Positions 12,191-27,433 of a stretch of DNA of 64,000 nt are shown here, piece by piece. Source of the stretch: Ceratothoa steindachneri (lineage: Eukaryota; Arthropoda; Malacostraca; Isopoda; Cymothoidae); the NCBI GenBank assembly GCA_963969495.1, contig OZ018321.1:190441485-190505484 (forward strand). Reading direction: 5' to 3'. The position numbers and the translations under genes were made by a program. How positions within the stretch are numbered: the first letter of the stretch is position 1; each line of letters opens with the position of its first letter. The notes beneath the pieces were generated by a model. It ran no database searches. It saw only the letters and a list, made by a program, of their open reading frames with translations, and was not told where the DNA came from.

Positions 12191-13636
12191 GCCTACCATT
12201 GCTATTTCTCTTCTGATGTGTTCACTCTGGTAGCTAGAGCTGAAATGATAGCAGATCTGTGAATCCCTGTATAAATATTTCTTAAATAATATCCCAAAAG
12301 GTTCGAGAAGTTTACAGGGGTGAGGTCTGGCAAGTTCTGGAACATTCTTGAAATTTCATAAAATTCTACAAAATTCTAGAAATTTCTCATTAGATCTAGA
12401 ATCCTTTGGAAGGTTTCTTCAAAACATATTATTTTACAACATTCCAAAACTTTTTATAAAAATAAGATTTATAATTTTCTACCATGCTTTGAAAAAATTA
12501 AAGCCTATAACCTCGTTTATATTTTCATTTGTTTTTCGAAATTAATAATACCTTAGAATTATTTTCCAAATACACAACTTCAGAAATTTAGTGTCTTACG
12601 TACAAAAGCAAAGTTTGTAGATTAAAATAGGCATTTTTTCATTTACTTTAAGTTACGAACAACTAAGAAATAACACTTTTAACCCAGGAACAAGTAAAAA
12701 AAAGTGAAACTCGATTACATAGTACATTTTTGCAATAATATATTGTATTTCTTTACCTCCTAACTTAAATATTTGATGGTATAATGCGTATGTAAACTTT
12801 TAGGAGACTATAAGTAATGTGAGGCAAAAGTGTACATGTATTTATTAAATAATTAGCTCCAAATGAGTTTTGTCATGTCTGTGTCTCTCCAAAGCTAAGC
12901 CACATTTGATGACAGAAATGTGATTGTTTGGTAACTAAACATTGACACGTGAGAGGCAGTGATTCGAGTGGAAGGTGGAGAACAAACCTGTTTTTACCTG
13001 CGGCGAAGCGCCAGGTCAAGGCGTCGCTTTTTTTCAAGAGGAGTAAAGTTCACTTGTACACATTTAGTCATGAAATGACCCATATGACCATGGGACATAT
13101 GGTTATTCACCCTGGACACTTCAAATCTGCCATCGGAGTTGGCGCTGAGTGGCGCCATCTAGTGGAAAAAGCCTCATTTACCCATTCAAAGGCTAAGTGG
13201 TTTGAACCATGGGAAACCATCAATGCACTAACCATTTATCATCTTATCCAACAGGTCATTGGAGGGACTTTCCCCTCTTGCTAAGAAACGTCTGGATCAA
13301 CTAATCTCTAAATAGGTCTTTGCACATCCACTTAATTACACCCAAGCGAAGACAATACTTGCACCAAAATATCCTCCGGGAGTAGTATCGAATTAGTTGA
13401 ACTATCTCAGCCGTCATGAACACACCTAAACAACACTTTTGAGACAAATTTCAAACTTCAACTGTAACCGAATTTTTACAAAGTGAGGTAGGTGCACATC
13501 AGCACCACTAAAAACTGCCGACTCTCTGAATCCCCACCCATTTTGTACTATCAAGCACATACCATCTCGTCCACTCAAGCTTTGTCTCCAGGGAGAAGAC
13601 CGCAAAGCAGGCTTCCTTACAGACCCATCTAGAGTT
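12191..13636. other. No recognisable gene
   Basis: AT-rich DNA. A 111-codon plus frame (12949-13284) starts within normal-composition sequence, but its translation matches nothing I recognise and the length is within chance expectation. Confidence 0.45.
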
Positions 13637-13800
13637 CTTGCTAGCCAAGTGGATACGGCCTTAGTGTTATAACGTCGCGGTACCGGGTTCGATCTCTTAA
13701 TAAGCGGACACAAACGCCGTCGCACGGAGAGATCTGGCTACCAATTGGTGGAAGCGCTGTGCTCACCCATGTATTCGGGTGGGTAGATCTTACACCTCTC
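13637..13800 (+). repeat. tRNA-derived SINE
   Basis: The head (13637-13706) has box A-like TAGCCAAGTGGATACGGCC and box B-like GGGTTCGATCTC, in the order and spacing of a tRNA with a long variable arm. The acceptor stem does not pair, so it is not a working tRNA. The tRNA-unrelated body continues with a small hairpin formed by CACCC and GGGTG (about 13764-13782). The element's 3' end is not clear. Confidence 0.55.
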
Positions 13801-15591
13801 ACCTCACACATAGCCAATCACAACATTGTTTTCTTTCCTCTCCCATCTTCGCAGCACAACACACACACACGCATTCTCTGTTCGAAGGAATCTTACCAAT
13901 GGGTATCTATATCCGCATACCTCTGACGCGGAACAGGTCCCTCTGCCCAGGGGCGACAAGGGTTCTACCTGAATGTTGTTTGGTGTCAAGAACATAACAC
14001 CTCCTGGCACCTCTTCCCAAAGAGGACCGGCCCCGGGTGCCCTCGGGCTCATCAACGATTGTCATACTGACCTTTATGTCTATTTCATTAACCAGTCTGG
14101 AAGCGCCATGGCTAAGGCAAGATAGTGAACTACTACTACTGCTGATATTGCTATTACTACTGTATCTAGTGCTATTGCTACTACTAATACAATTACTACC
14201 TACAGACCCATCTATGCACAACATATAAAACATTTCACCCAGTTCTCCCTTTAACTCCAGCAACTTAGAAACTACTTTACTCCATGGCCGCCTCAAGGAA
14301 TACTTCGTTCGCACTTTGGGATCACTGTTTTCTTGGTACGGTTGAGTTTGTTCATGGACATGAATATTCCTCCTGAAATCCTTACGTACTTAATCTTTTT
14401 TCGCTCTTCCTGACGGTTCTACTCATTCGCTTCTTTTGTCTGTCCATTACCCTTTGCCAATGAGTAGACGTACACTGGTTAAACTGCATGTATCATTTTT
14501 CTCTCTCCTCTCACTAATTAACTACACATTACTTCTCCGATTTGTCCGTAATTAATAAGTTGGTATGGTAATAAACGTGGTATCATGGTCATTCGCTCGT
14601 TCTAATAATGTTGATGTTTGGGTGACGCCAAGATCTTCAAGATCCGACGAGTTGTTATCTTTCTTCGATCTTTCACTCTCAATTTTCCACTTGCGTAATG
14701 GGTGAAGAGATTTTTAAGACAAGCGATGAATTTGCTTTTGCACAGAAATGAAGCTCGGAATTTCCAAGGTTTGTGGCAGCTTGGAATCAAAATTTATCTT
14801 TCTCCTCCACCGTCCTCTGTCCTTCTTCATTCTTCACATAGTCTTCTCGCCATCATCATAATCATCATCATTTGAGTACACATTTATAACTGTGTGCAGT
14901 TATGTGTCAATACTATAAGTGGAAAAAATGTGCAGAATGTATTTAGAATGGGGAAATTAACCCCTATCTTTCCTAATACGCCTCCATACGGTGATTTGTG
15001 CCCTTGTATGCAGTTGCCAGATAAGAAAAACTCTCAATGCACCTTTTACAGAACCCGGTTAGTCTGTGAGGATCCATCTATAAGGATTCAACGGTCACAG
15101 CAACTATCCCCAGGGTGTCTCTTTGTCTCAAGGGTTCATCTTACGAACCATAGAGCCCCTCTCCCTCCTCCTACAAATCATCATTAAACACACTGACATA
15201 AGTATGTATGTACATGATTCTCCCCTGTTTCTCATGTGGTACTTATTCTCACTCACACTCTCTCAGCCTCATAGTCCATCATTGTCCTAATTCTATTACT
15301 ACTCAGCGTCATACTTCCTCTTCTCGAAATTTTCTTCTACATTCAGTTGAGATACATGTTCCACTTTAAAATATTACAATCAATAACTTCACAAATATTC
15401 CCTTTATTTTTTTAATTTTCACAATATTGTAATTTCTTGGTTCCTAATTCTGTGCTCTCAACTCAAACCAGGCAAACTGCTTTGTCATCTAATTTGAAAT
15501 ACTTTTCATCGTCTAATATAAGAAAAAAATAAAAAAAGTGTCTGCAAAAGGCTAATCCTATACGAGCCAGCTCCTGTTCCTATTACCAAGT
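13801..15591. other. No recognisable gene
   Basis: Short open frames only. An imperfect CTA/ACT trinucleotide-rich stretch occupies about 14130-14200, and a CAT-rich stretch lies near 14850-14870. Nothing matches a known family. Confidence 0.45.
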
Positions 15592-15846
15592 TCAATCTCC
15601 CCTAGTTTCCTCTTGCATAAATCTGTCTAGTCTATTCTTAAAACTCCGCTGGGAGGACGTTTCTATAACATCACTAGTGAGCCTATTCCATTTATCTACC
15701 ACTCGATTTGTCCAGCTTAAACTCAAGGCTACTTGTCTTATCCTGTTCACTAAAAATAAGAATGTTATCTCTCTCTCCCTTATTATCCTTTTAGCCATTT
15801 GAAGACCTCAATCAAGTCTCCTCGAACTCTTTTCCTTTCTAATATT
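15592..15846 (-). pseudogene. CR1/L2-like LINE ORF2 C-terminus, cut by Tc1 insertion
   Basis: The minus strand reads RGDLIEVFKMAKRI-like sequence, then a segment with WTNRVVDKWNRLTSDVIE, SFKNRLDRFM and a stop at 15592. The pattern is the conserved extreme C-terminus of CR1/L2-type ORF2 (RGDLIEVFK, then NRVVxxWNxLPxxVV, then SFKxxLDKF). The upstream coding part stops at about 15850, exactly where the Tc1-like element begins. I did not find the missing upstream part beyond the far end of that element. Confidence 0.75.
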
Positions 15847-15878
15847 TGTAGTCATGGGCAAAAGTTGGGAGACTATTT

Positions 15879-17740
<1,862 letters not shown>

Positions 17741-17815
<75 letters not shown>
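17741..17815. repeat. (TA)n microsatellite, right of the nested mariner
   Basis: About 37 TA dinucleotides. The Tyr-Ile repeat protein predicted across it is an artefact. Confidence 0.97.
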
Positions 17816-17819
<4 letters not shown>

Positions 17820-18117
17820 CATTCATTTTTAAAATGTACATAATAGGAATAATTATTTTGATATTTAAATTATTTCAGGTTTATTAAAAAGTCAGAATTT
17901 CAAAAATAATAGGAAAAAGCTGCATTCCTTCGCTGAAGCTAAAATCGTGCTCTGGTCCTGTTCCTGTTGGAGGTGAGTTTCAGTTCAGGGAGCTTTGCTA
18001 TTCGATCAAAAGGGTAAAATTATGATAAATATGGGTTAAATGAATGATGTTGGGTAATTATAATGTATTTCGTAATATTTTCATATAAAAAAAGCTATGA
18101 ATCTTTTCTAATTGCAG

Positions 18118-18990
18118 AAATGGTCTTTCCAAAGGAAAGCGTGCAACCATTGTTGCTCTCCACCAAAATGGCCTGAAATTCAAGGGGATAGTTGCTAAGG
18201 GTATTGTACTAAAGATCACTATCTTTATGATCGTCATTGGCTTTAAAAAGACTGGTTACACACTTGTGAAAAGGTATTCTTGACGACCATGAGCTTCAAA
18301 TGACGCCAATATCGCCTCCTGGTAAAGTCTCAGTTCAAGAATCGGGTTGCACCCAGTGCCAAGCTTGCTGACTATTGGAAAAGTAGGTGACAACGCATTA
18401 GCTCACACTATGAGGCGAAGAATTTTCAACAAAGGTCTGAGTCAAGAAAGGTTGCGAAAAACCATAATCTCACCAAGAAGAACCTTCTGAATAGGCTCCA
18501 CTGTTGCAGGAAATATAAAGAATGTACTGTTAACAACTGGGGTAAAGTGATATTCTCTGATGAAGCTCTCGTCAGCTTGTTTGGAGTTTGTGCAAGATCC
18601 CTCGCTAGGAGGAATGAAGGAAAGTCCCTTTAGAAGTCTTGTTTCGTGCTCAGAGTGAAGCACCCGGATACTCTTCATGTCCAGGGCAGCTTCGAATCTA
18701 AGGGGACTGGAGTACTAACAATTATCCCCAAGAACATTGCCATGAACTCGAAAATGGTACCAAAACGTGTTTCAATAGCACCCTTTCTCAACTGTTCAGT
18801 ACCATTTTGAGAATGGTACCTATATTTTTCAGCATGATGGCGCACCTTATCACAAAGGCAAAGTAATAAAGTTCTTGGCTGAAAATAAAATCGAGCTTTT
18901 GATAAAATGGGTTTGCGCTCTAAATGTTTGTATTTCAATTTCAAATTATGGAACAGATATACTAAAACAAAATGCAAGGCTTGATTAGTT
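18118..18990 (+). pseudogene. Tc1-like transposase, decayed
   Basis: The reading begins NGLSKGKRATIVALHQNGLK at 18119, a Tc1-type helix-turn-helix. It continues in broken frames to VIFSDEALVSLFG (first catalytic Asp, about 18546) and FQHDGAPYHKGKVIKFLAEN (second Asp, about 18830). The third catalytic region (normally SPDLNPIEN) is missing: after LLIKW the sequence goes directly into the C-terminal tail. The gene is therefore catalytically dead as well as frameshifted. It belongs to the Tc1-like element whose ends are at 15851 and 19046. Confidence 0.8.
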
Positions 18991-19048
18991 CTATTAACTT
19001 TCTTATATGAAAAAAATTAAGTTGTCACAAAACTTTGGGCCATGACTA

Positions 19049-19644
19049 GATTTCCTCTTACCTTTTTACCATAAGCTAAGCTCCTCAAGCCACGAATCGC
19101 CTGCCATCCTTCTTTGTACTTATTGAAACAAATCTATACCCATCTTATAATATGGTGATCAGAATTACACCGCATAATCAACATAATGCCGGCGTATTGT
19201 CAGATACAGGTATCCCTTGATACACCCTTGCGGGCTTTAGGTTTGGAAGCCAATCTAACTTAAAACTCTTCAACTCTCAAAAGTAGACCCCATTTTTATC
19301 TATGGTGTCCACATCGTTATACTTCTCTTGCTACACATTTTCCTCGCCCTCCACCAAAACAACTTCAACTTCCTGTTTCCATCCCGATCCTCATTTACTT
19401 TCCTATCGTTTTCTTGCTCAGATTAATCAACGGCTGCGCCAATATTTTTTTTCCAACTTGGATGCATTCACTCGTACCCTTCGGACATGCTCACTTTCAC
19501 TATGTAGCATATACAGGAACATCTAACGCTTACTCTTTTCTGCATCTCTCGTATTATAATTTCACATTTAACTTTCTCTTTCTAGTTCTAACACAACTTT
19601 TTAAATATCTGTTATCACTTCCTTAAAGTTATTCCAAATCTGGA
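19049..19644. other. No recognisable gene
   Basis: Pyrimidine-rich DNA with two overlapping short frames, neither matching a family. The missing upstream part of the CR1-like fragment at 15592-15846 was looked for here on the minus strand and not recognised. Confidence 0.4.
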
Positions 19645-20208
19645 TAATACTTCAGTTTAAGGGCGCACGATAGGGGGCGCTGTTTCTGGGTTACAATTTT
19701 AGGCTACAATCTAGACCTTATGACATCAGACGGTAGCTTCAAAGGGGGCCAATCACGTCGTTTTATTTGTTTTTTTTTTCCTTTCTTCTTTATTATTTAG
19801 TAAATGCCTGCACTTCTACTTAATTATATTATTTAGTAATGCATTGATTTTTTTATATAATTTCTAATGCATTAAACTTTGTATGTTTCGTTTAACTATT
19901 TTTGTGAAACTAAACCATTAATTTCACACACTGGCAATCCTTAATTCAACCTTATTTCAAACATTGGCAACCCTGAAACCGAGCAGTTAAAAGAGCGCGA
20001 TACCTGCGAATACGGTTTGTTCGACTTCAATACCACTTGTGTTAATTCCTCGGTCAATTTAATAGACTTTTCTATAGATCGTGGTCTCATTTAAAAGAAT
20101 GAGGGGCTTCGCCTTTTGACGTCTGACGTCATAAGGCCTAAAATGTAGCCCAAATTTGTAGCCTAGAAACAGCGCCCCCTATCGTGCGCCCCTAAACTGA
20201 AGTATTAC
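19645..20208. mobile_element. MITE-like element with about 100-bp terminal inverted repeats
   Basis: The left end TAATACTTCAGTTTAAGGGC at 19645 matches the reverse complement of the right end (TAATACTTCAGTTTAGGGGC ending at 20208). The match continues through CGCACGATAGGGGGCGCTGT and on to the CTTATGAC(A/G)TCAGACG segments, about 100 bp in all. The 340-bp centre is AT-rich and non-coding. No transposase is present, so it would be mobilised in trans. The superfamily and target duplication could not be fixed by eye. Confidence 0.85.
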
Positions 20209-21249
20209 TAAAATCTGTTTTGTCCTCAAAGTTCACAGTGAATTCCTCTCTCCTGATCTCAAGCCTTCCAGTTCGAAAGCCTTTCCGCCGTCTCTCCTTT
20301 TCCTCATCTTCAGACTAACCAATTTGAACTTAGCACAGCCATGTATTTAGATAAGACCATGCGCCTCATCCTTTCAGTTTTCACAGGAAACACCTTCAGC
20401 AAATTCCTTTTCATCAAGAGCCAAACAGCCATACTCTTACATTCAGTTTCTTTTCTTTGCTTAATTCATTTTACTTATACACATTTGGACTGAATGAACG
20501 TAATAACTCCAAACAAGTTTCTTTCAGCACATAACTTATCATTCTCCTCCATTCTCGTTCTCGCCAAGTGTACTCATTGGTCTTGTTATTCCATCTTTAA
20601 TATAATTAACTATTCGTTGGGTCATATCTTTTATAACCATCAAGGGATGCCCATTTCCAATTCAACCCCACATTCGTGCTAAGTCCTTCTCAGCCTCACT
20701 GTAACATCGCAAGATCAATTAACTATAATTACACATGGTAATAGTGAAGGATTATAGGGAAAAACTAAAAAAAAATCTGTTCAGGTGTGTTGGATTGGCC
20801 TAGTGGAGACAGTCAGTTAATATACAGCTTAACTTGGATAAGAACTTTACACAAGGTATGCTTAATGTCAGGTGTCAAAATAAAACCTCTTTTGATCTTA
20901 TTTGCCTAATACATCATTGAGAAACCAAGAATTAATGGATAATTTAATTTCCTTTCTCCTTCTTTAGTCATATTCTGGAGTTGGAGAGTGGTCGTGGTAT
21001 GGCATGTTTGTAAGGTCAGTTTGAAGTTCGTCATCCCCGAGGGAGTAGTTCTGAATGCAGTTTTGAAAATTATATTCTCAATATTTCTTGTATAGCAATA
21101 TGAAGTGTTTTGGTATATATTTTCTTTACCTTTCTCGGTAAATTAGTGTCTTATAAGAATATTTGTTTTAAAAATCGAAGTTCAGGATTCCTCGCTGGTT
21201 CCAGGCATTATCTCTAGCTTTATCAATAATGACATAATTAAAAAGCTTT
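20209..21249. other. No recognisable gene
   Basis: Short frames only. GGATTGGCCTAGTGGAGAC near 20792 is weakly box A-like but has no box B at the right distance. Confidence 0.4.
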
Positions 21250-21254
21250 CAACA

Positions 21255-22320
21255 ACCCCCGCTTCATTGATGGTCGGCTGAGTGTGAGACGGCTCTTAAA
21301 CAGAAGCATTGGCTTTTACACCTTATTCTCTCTCATTGAAGTCAGCGGGGATCTATCAGTCACTGCGTCTCTCTCCACAGCCAAGCTAGTTGCAATACAT
21401 CACTCAGTATGGGAGATCACGCATTGTGCCTGGCTCAGAGACCGGATTGTGACCGTAAACGAGTCAGAAAGCGCCCTGAGTGCTCTCGTAGCATTGGAAT
21501 CTTCGCATTCCCTGGATCGTGATCTTTGGGACGTCACGGTAGCAGTGAGTCGAGCGGATGTCGAGATTATCTTCTTTCTTGACATGTGGTGATTGCAGGG
21601 AGTGAGGGTGCCAAAGAGTCTGCGAAGACTCCGTGACCAGACAAGCGTTTCGCTCTTCTTCACACTCACTACGTGGAAGGAATCAGGTCAGCCCTACGTA
21701 CTACCTGTTAAAGTACATGCTAGTTCACCGATGGAACTTAAATTTGCGTGCCCTCGCGTCGCGACTCTTCCTCTGGACCTACGCTCCCAATGCTGCGACG
21801 GCTTCAGGTTGCTTTTTGTCGTCTCCGAATTGGACACACTCGCGGAAAGCACCGCCATTTTATGGAGCACTCGCCTGCCCCTAATTGTGACGACTGCGTT
21901 GTCCCCCAGATTGTTCGGCACATTATTGTTCAGTGTCCCAGTCTGGGGTATCTTCACGCAGGTTATCTGTCCCCGTACAGTGACGAAAGGGGTCACTCTC
22001 GCTTGTCCCTTGTAGTCAGGACGGATTTGTGCACACAAATTTATAGTCTCTTCGACCTCTTAAAAGAAGCTGGACTCCTGCATTTTATCCGACTCTCTTT
22101 GGTGTTGGTCTCAAGCTCCTGCGCCGGAGGGAGGCGAGCCTTCCCCTCGATACCGGGACATTCTTCTCTCTTCTTGTTTCTGTATAGTTTTTTTTTACTT
22201 TTTTTCTTTTTTATGTTTCTTTTTGTAAAATATTTATCAATTGACTGAAAATTTAAATTACGGTGACTTATGCTCTTATGACAGTCGCCAGAAGAGCGCA
22301 ATAGCCTAGCTCTGGCTTGG
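21255..22320 (+). pseudogene. I-like LINE ORF2 C-terminal remnant with RNase H
   Basis: The first part (21284-21592) reads VTASLSTAKLVAIHHSVW, then ESESALSALVALES and VTVAVSRADVEIIFFLDMW. This is an RNase H fold of the I/R1-type LINE class, whose consensus is F(S/T)AELxAIxxAL, (T/S)DSxSALxAL and WxPGHVGxxGNExAD. Frameshifted parts follow: YLLKYMLVHRWNLN, then LQVAFCRLRIGHTRGKH, then CDDCVVPQIVRHIIVQC, the Cys-His motif that ends these proteins (CxxCxxxxTxxHhhxxC). The typical FDLLKEAGLLHFI tail is also present. RNase H would remove element RNA during cDNA synthesis. Stops and frameshifts, and the absence of RT upstream, show a dead 5'-truncated copy. Confidence 0.8.
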
Positions 22321-22321
22321 C
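22258..22321 (+). repeat. Short hairpin module, copy 2, in the LINE 3' UTR
   Basis: CGGTGACTTATGCTCTTATG then ACAGTCGCCAG can pair (GGTGACT with AGTCGCC, one G-T pair), followed by GGCTTGGCT. It lies about 130 bp after the LINE coding tail, which ties the module to the 3' end of this LINE family. Confidence 0.6.
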
Positions 22322-22564
22322 TAAAGATTTAAATGCGTCGACTTCTAAGAAATGGGAGTAGTTAAGACTATCTGAAATGGTAGATTAGGTTATGTATATA
22401 TTTTATGATTAGTAAAATATAATAAACAATATAAAATAAACTAAAAATAATTTTATCGCACTAATAAAAAAATAAATGGTTTGCATTGACTCTTAATTGT
22501 TTTATTGTAAACAATAACTTGTTTTGAATGTCCTACAATTTAAATATTATTTTCAATTATTGTA

Positions 22565-23105
22565 GGTAGTATTTTCTGACGAATTAACAATTGTAGTGCT
22601 TGATGATTGTGTGCAAAGCGTGAGAGGGCTGCCCAATGAAGTATTACACCCGAATGTCTCCAGAAGATGGTGAAATTTCCTCAAAAGAGGATGGTTTGGG
22701 CGTCAATATCTGGGCACGGAACAAGTCGCCTGCTCATTGTAGAGGGAACACTGCAACAACAAAAGGACATAGTGGTACTAAGAACCCGTCTACTACTGCA
22801 AATAAAGGAATGGATGTGGTTAGAGTCCAAGGATTTTCTAACAGGATTTGGGGCCCCTTTTCTCACTACGAAATCAGTACAGAAAAGGCCATGAAATTCA
22901 CCAGGTATAACCCCCATTGATAATTTATGTTTCACCTTTAATGGCGAACTACACCAAATGCCAATTATCACCAAAAAAAACACCTTATTCGCCGCCTTAT
23001 TGAAGTTTGGTTCCATTCCGACAAAATCAAAGACTTATGCAAGATAGTAGTTCGTGGCATGCCCCGATGTGTTCGAGGCCTCGTTTCTGCTAAAGGAGGT
23101 CAACC
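22565..23105 (+). pseudogene. Tc1-like transposase catalytic-domain remnant
   Basis: The strand reads VFSDELTIVVLDDCVQSVRG (first catalytic Asp in SDE), then PQKRMVWASISGHGTSRLL, IVEGTL and LLLQIKEWMW. A degraded QQDGAPCHTAKS block follows in which the Asp position is no longer Asp (GFGAP). The end is a decayed C-terminus resembling MPRRxxAxIxAKGGxTxY. Frames change several times. No terminal inverted repeats were found. Confidence 0.75.
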
Positions 23106-23249
23106 TAGCTAATAAAAGAATAGTTTTGTAGTTTTGCTCTAATACTAGAAAATATCTGTCATTATGAAAATTTTGTTTATTTAACTTTTATATATATAAA
23201 TGCCGAAAATGTAAGAAATATACAGTCATTTTTCTGGTAATGTATATGG

Positions 23250-23330
23250 GTTCATGGCTTGAAGACTCCATAGATCTTAATTCGATTGAGAACATGTGGG
23301 TGTTCGTGATAAAGAGAGATTGAGAAGCAG
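23250..23330 (+). pseudogene. Second Tc1-like fragment (third catalytic block)
   Basis: WLEDSIDLNSIENMWVFVIK matches the Tc1 block W-P-x-x-S-P-D-L-N-P-I-E-N-(L/M)-W that holds the last catalytic Glu. It is detached from the fragment upstream and belongs to a different copy or family. Confidence 0.6.
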
Positions 23331-26300
23331 AAGCCAGCTAATTATTATAACCCAGGACCGTTACTAAACCAAGAAGTTGATATCCAGCGAGAACGAATCC
23401 CCCAAATCTTTCAGTATCCTTTTCTTTTCTCTCTTTTTCGTAGGACGAGTCATAATACCTGTGGAACTCAATAATATCATTTTGATTATCTTGTAGAACG
23501 TTCCGATAAAATGTGAATGGTATTGTTAAATAAATTGAAGCAATAAAGCTACGTAACCATAAAATTTATTCCTGCCAAAACATTTTTCCTTGACGGTATG
23601 TTTTGATAATAGGTTACTTTAAATTGTCACCGTGGTCGCTATTTGTGTTTTATTAGAAATTCCCGATCAATATTACGTAATTTACTGATCACCGTCACAG
23701 TTCAAATGAATATATTCTAATCTCGTATTGGTTCAGGGAAATTTTTATATTTACTATTTCCTGTGTTATCATAGATCAAATCCATGATAAAAAATCATGA
23801 CAACTCTCTTATAATTTGAGGGAATAAGTCGATAGAATGATTAAACTTCCGTCGGTATATCCATTTCGAGTCTTTTTTTACTTTGCCTGATATTTGTCTA
23901 TAGTGAATTTTATGCTTTTTGGCTTTTCACCGAGAAAAAAATGGCTCCTCCTCTTTTCATCATTTGCACATTTCTTTAAAATCTTTTGCATTCAAAATTC
24001 GAACAGTAAATTAAAACTTTTTTTTTTACAATAAATGGAAACAAAAACATTTGTATGTTGTGCTTATAACGTCAACATCAGCGACCATTATATGGGTAGG
24101 TAGTACAAGGAGTAGACAAATAATCGTGGCTAGCGCGATGGGAAGTATTTCATGTCCTTGGTTCAGTTGTTGATGCTGCACAATACATTTATTTCCTTAT
24201 CGAGCTAAAATAGGGAAGGGGAGAGAGCATATTAGGAGCCAACTGCAAGGAGCAAGGTTGATTCTCGATGTTTCGACATTATAAGCCAGATACCTTCGTC
24301 GCTAACGTTAAACAGAAGGGTGTAGGACGAGCGTGGTGCATTTATTATTATTGCCATTATTATTAATTGCGTGTTACAGGAGCGATTTTGTGTAAGAGAG
24401 AATTTGGTGGGAGAGAATTGTGCGTAAGAGAATGACATTTGAGAGATTGGTCAAGAGGATCGCTTGAGCCAGCAGATGAGTCTCCCCCATGACGAGACGT
24501 CTATGCATGATTGTTTGCAAAGGACAAGTGATGACTGGGGGAGTGAAAGGGGGTGATTTCCGATGTCCATAACACGAATGCCACGGCTAATTTTCGGTGC
24601 AGTTGCCCTTAATGATGCAAACCCATCTGGCCCTTATCCACAAGTACCCTTCCATTTTAAACATTTAGGATATTTAAGTTCTATACTTTTCCATTTTCTA
24701 GCCATACACCGGGAAGGGGATGCCATAGGACATCTCGATGCTGGTGCGTACCCTCCCGTCGGCAACATCCGCAGGTTTCCCCCTGGCCCTAAAACCTACC
24801 CGAGGGTCTAAGGCTATATATCATCCACACATTTTCATGTTCTCTGAATTCACCACCTTCTTTAGATATCTCCTTACAAACTTTCTGTATGATACGGCCT
24901 CGTTGCTATTGCGCTTAAAATTCGAGGGAAAAATATCTCTAACCAGCATTGTCTATACCCATACCATCCAGTTTTCAAAAATTCATGGGTACTGACGTAA
25001 GTCATATTCTGAGACTTGTGACGACTATGAAAGTGCCGGTTTTGCCTCAGCTGTACCCACTCGTGAGCTACTCACTGGTAGCAGCCAACACCACTTAGCC
25101 ATCGGACACCAATTCTTCACCCCCCCCCCTCTTTCTCTTGTGATCTTGAGTAAATCTCGCTTTGCTCTCTCGCACTGCTTCAAAATATCGAGTCTAATTC
25201 CTGGCACCGTTTAAGAGCAGGACCAAATTATATTAAACTTAGTTATTTTTCATCAACAAATTTTGAAATTTTGCAGAATAAATTCGTGTCAAGATCCTTT
25301 ATATATACTGAATTTAAAAAAACACGAGTCCAAGAACAAATCATAAAGGAACACCACTATCTCCATTGACAACAATTTTACCTATGGTTTTCCAGCCAGT
25401 CTACAATCCTTTTTGTACACTAACCCTATTCGGTGCAATTTTAGCTTTATTAGGTATTTGTGAGAGAATTCCACGTGGAATCTCTTGTCCAGCACGGAAC
25501 TTCCATGTGCTGTAGAAGGCTCTGTTAGGCTCAAATTGGTAAGCCTCCCCCCCTCCCACCTTCCACAAGCGGTACCCTCGAACCGCGTCCACCACGATTC
25601 ACCTTTACACGGGCTAGAATATCCTCGGCAAGAAGATTCGAGGCCATTAGGGAGTAGAGCTGTTTCCCACTAACCCCACCCCCTTTGTGGGGAGAGTTTC
25701 AGACATATATATTCCTCACTTCCCATGAGAAAAGGACAGAGTTAAGAAGTTTCGCCTGGACCCAAGAAGATTCCCCATAGTTCCCAGTCAGGTGCTAACA
25801 ACAAAGCAAAGTGACAGCTGAACTATTTGAGTATTGGAATTAGCCCCAGCCAGTGAGGTAATACCATTTAACGATCGCTACCGAGTTATTTTTCCGACTT
25901 TTCTCATCAACTCCTGTCGAATCCCTTCTCGTTCTCCCCTCGTTTTTGAGTGGCTGAAATACTCTTCCCTGGACCAGACGTTACCGCTCCCCCCCCCATT
26001 TTTTTGGAGAACCGTCATCACTTCAAGTTCCCGCTCCAAAGTTTTGAGCGCCCTCGCCTCACGTGCAGAAGACATCCGTCAAGCCTTGCCCCGTCGTCTC
26101 ACCCGGAATCTAGCGTAAGCCAACCCCTTTCTCCTCAGTAACCCATTTGCGTTAATTCCCCCCCCCATTTGAATAGTCTCCTCCCGTAACACATTAATTT
26201 TAAATTCATAGTCTGAATCATAACTACAATCTCCCCCCTCCCTCGTTCATCTGATGTAATTTTGCCTGTCAATTCTCTCATTGTTTTATGTAAATAAAAT

Positions 26301-27433
26301 TATATTTTTGCACATGCCTCTTTAAATAACCTTCAGCTTTGCTATTGCCCATAATTTACCTGACCTCGTTGCACTCTTTCTCGCTACTCAGCCCGTCTAA
26401 ACTAGTGGTGTTCCGTCCCTTTTCGGTTCGCCTTTAAGTTATTGGTCCCTCCCCCATAAATATAATATGGTATTGATGTAATATAATGTCATACCACAAC
26501 AGTCTTCTGTTTGGAACGGTGTCAACAACCTTTCAAAAACATAAATAAACTACATCTATAATTTATCTTACCTAAACGTTATAATCATCTCTCGAAAAAA
26601 ACAAAACAAATTAGTCAAGCATGAACGTCCGCGTCAAAAGATGCGCTCTGTGTCATTTATTAAGTTATTTACTTCTGATGCCTCATGGTATTATCTCTAA
26701 CAATGGACTACAAGAGTTCACCAACGACAGAAGTAAGGGTGATAGACCCAAAAGTTTCCTTGGTTAGTCTCTCTTAACTCTTTAGGGTCTATTCCCTCGA
26801 AAATTGACTTTGGAAGTTATACAAAGCGTTTTTAAACAGTTCGCTTCCTAATTCTTTAGATCGAATAGAACTTTTCGGGACTCAGCGCGTTGGAAATTTT
26901 CATTTTTCTAAAATATGTTGAAGATGATTTCATTTACGGGTAAATCAATATTTAAGAAAGATGTCTTTGTCAAAATTGATTGCGTCTATTATTTTAGATA
27001 ATTTATTTATATCTTTGACGGTAAAAACATTCACAAAATTCTTCACTAGTTATTCCGGGCTGTCATTGAGGACACTCCCGGCCTCCTCAAGGGCTGCGAT
27101 GCACTCCCTAATTGGCTTAAGATTATTTGCATATTTTTAATATCGTTTTGGCTCGTGTTTTGACAAAGATGTTAGTTGTTTTCATAGATTCTTTTATTTT
27201 TTATTTTTTTTATTTTACAATGCGACGAATGTTGGCTGGTTCAATTCCCAAATAATGGGACCATAAATTACTCTTGGTACTACTACAATTTCCACTTCTA
27301 CAGATTTCTCCATTCTTTGAAGTGACTTCGAGGAAGTTCTAAAGACAGGCGAGAACTTGCGCCCTCACTGCTTCCTTAAACTCCCCTTCGATCAAAAGTA
27401 TCACATCCCGAAAAACCTTAGAACCAGGCGCGG

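Noticed and set aside
12949..13284. A 111-codon open frame
   Set aside because: No recognisable domain, no neighbouring gene, and the length is possible by chance.
13637..13706. A functional tRNA gene
   Set aside because: Box A and box B are present but the acceptor and other stems do not pair, so a SINE head fits better.
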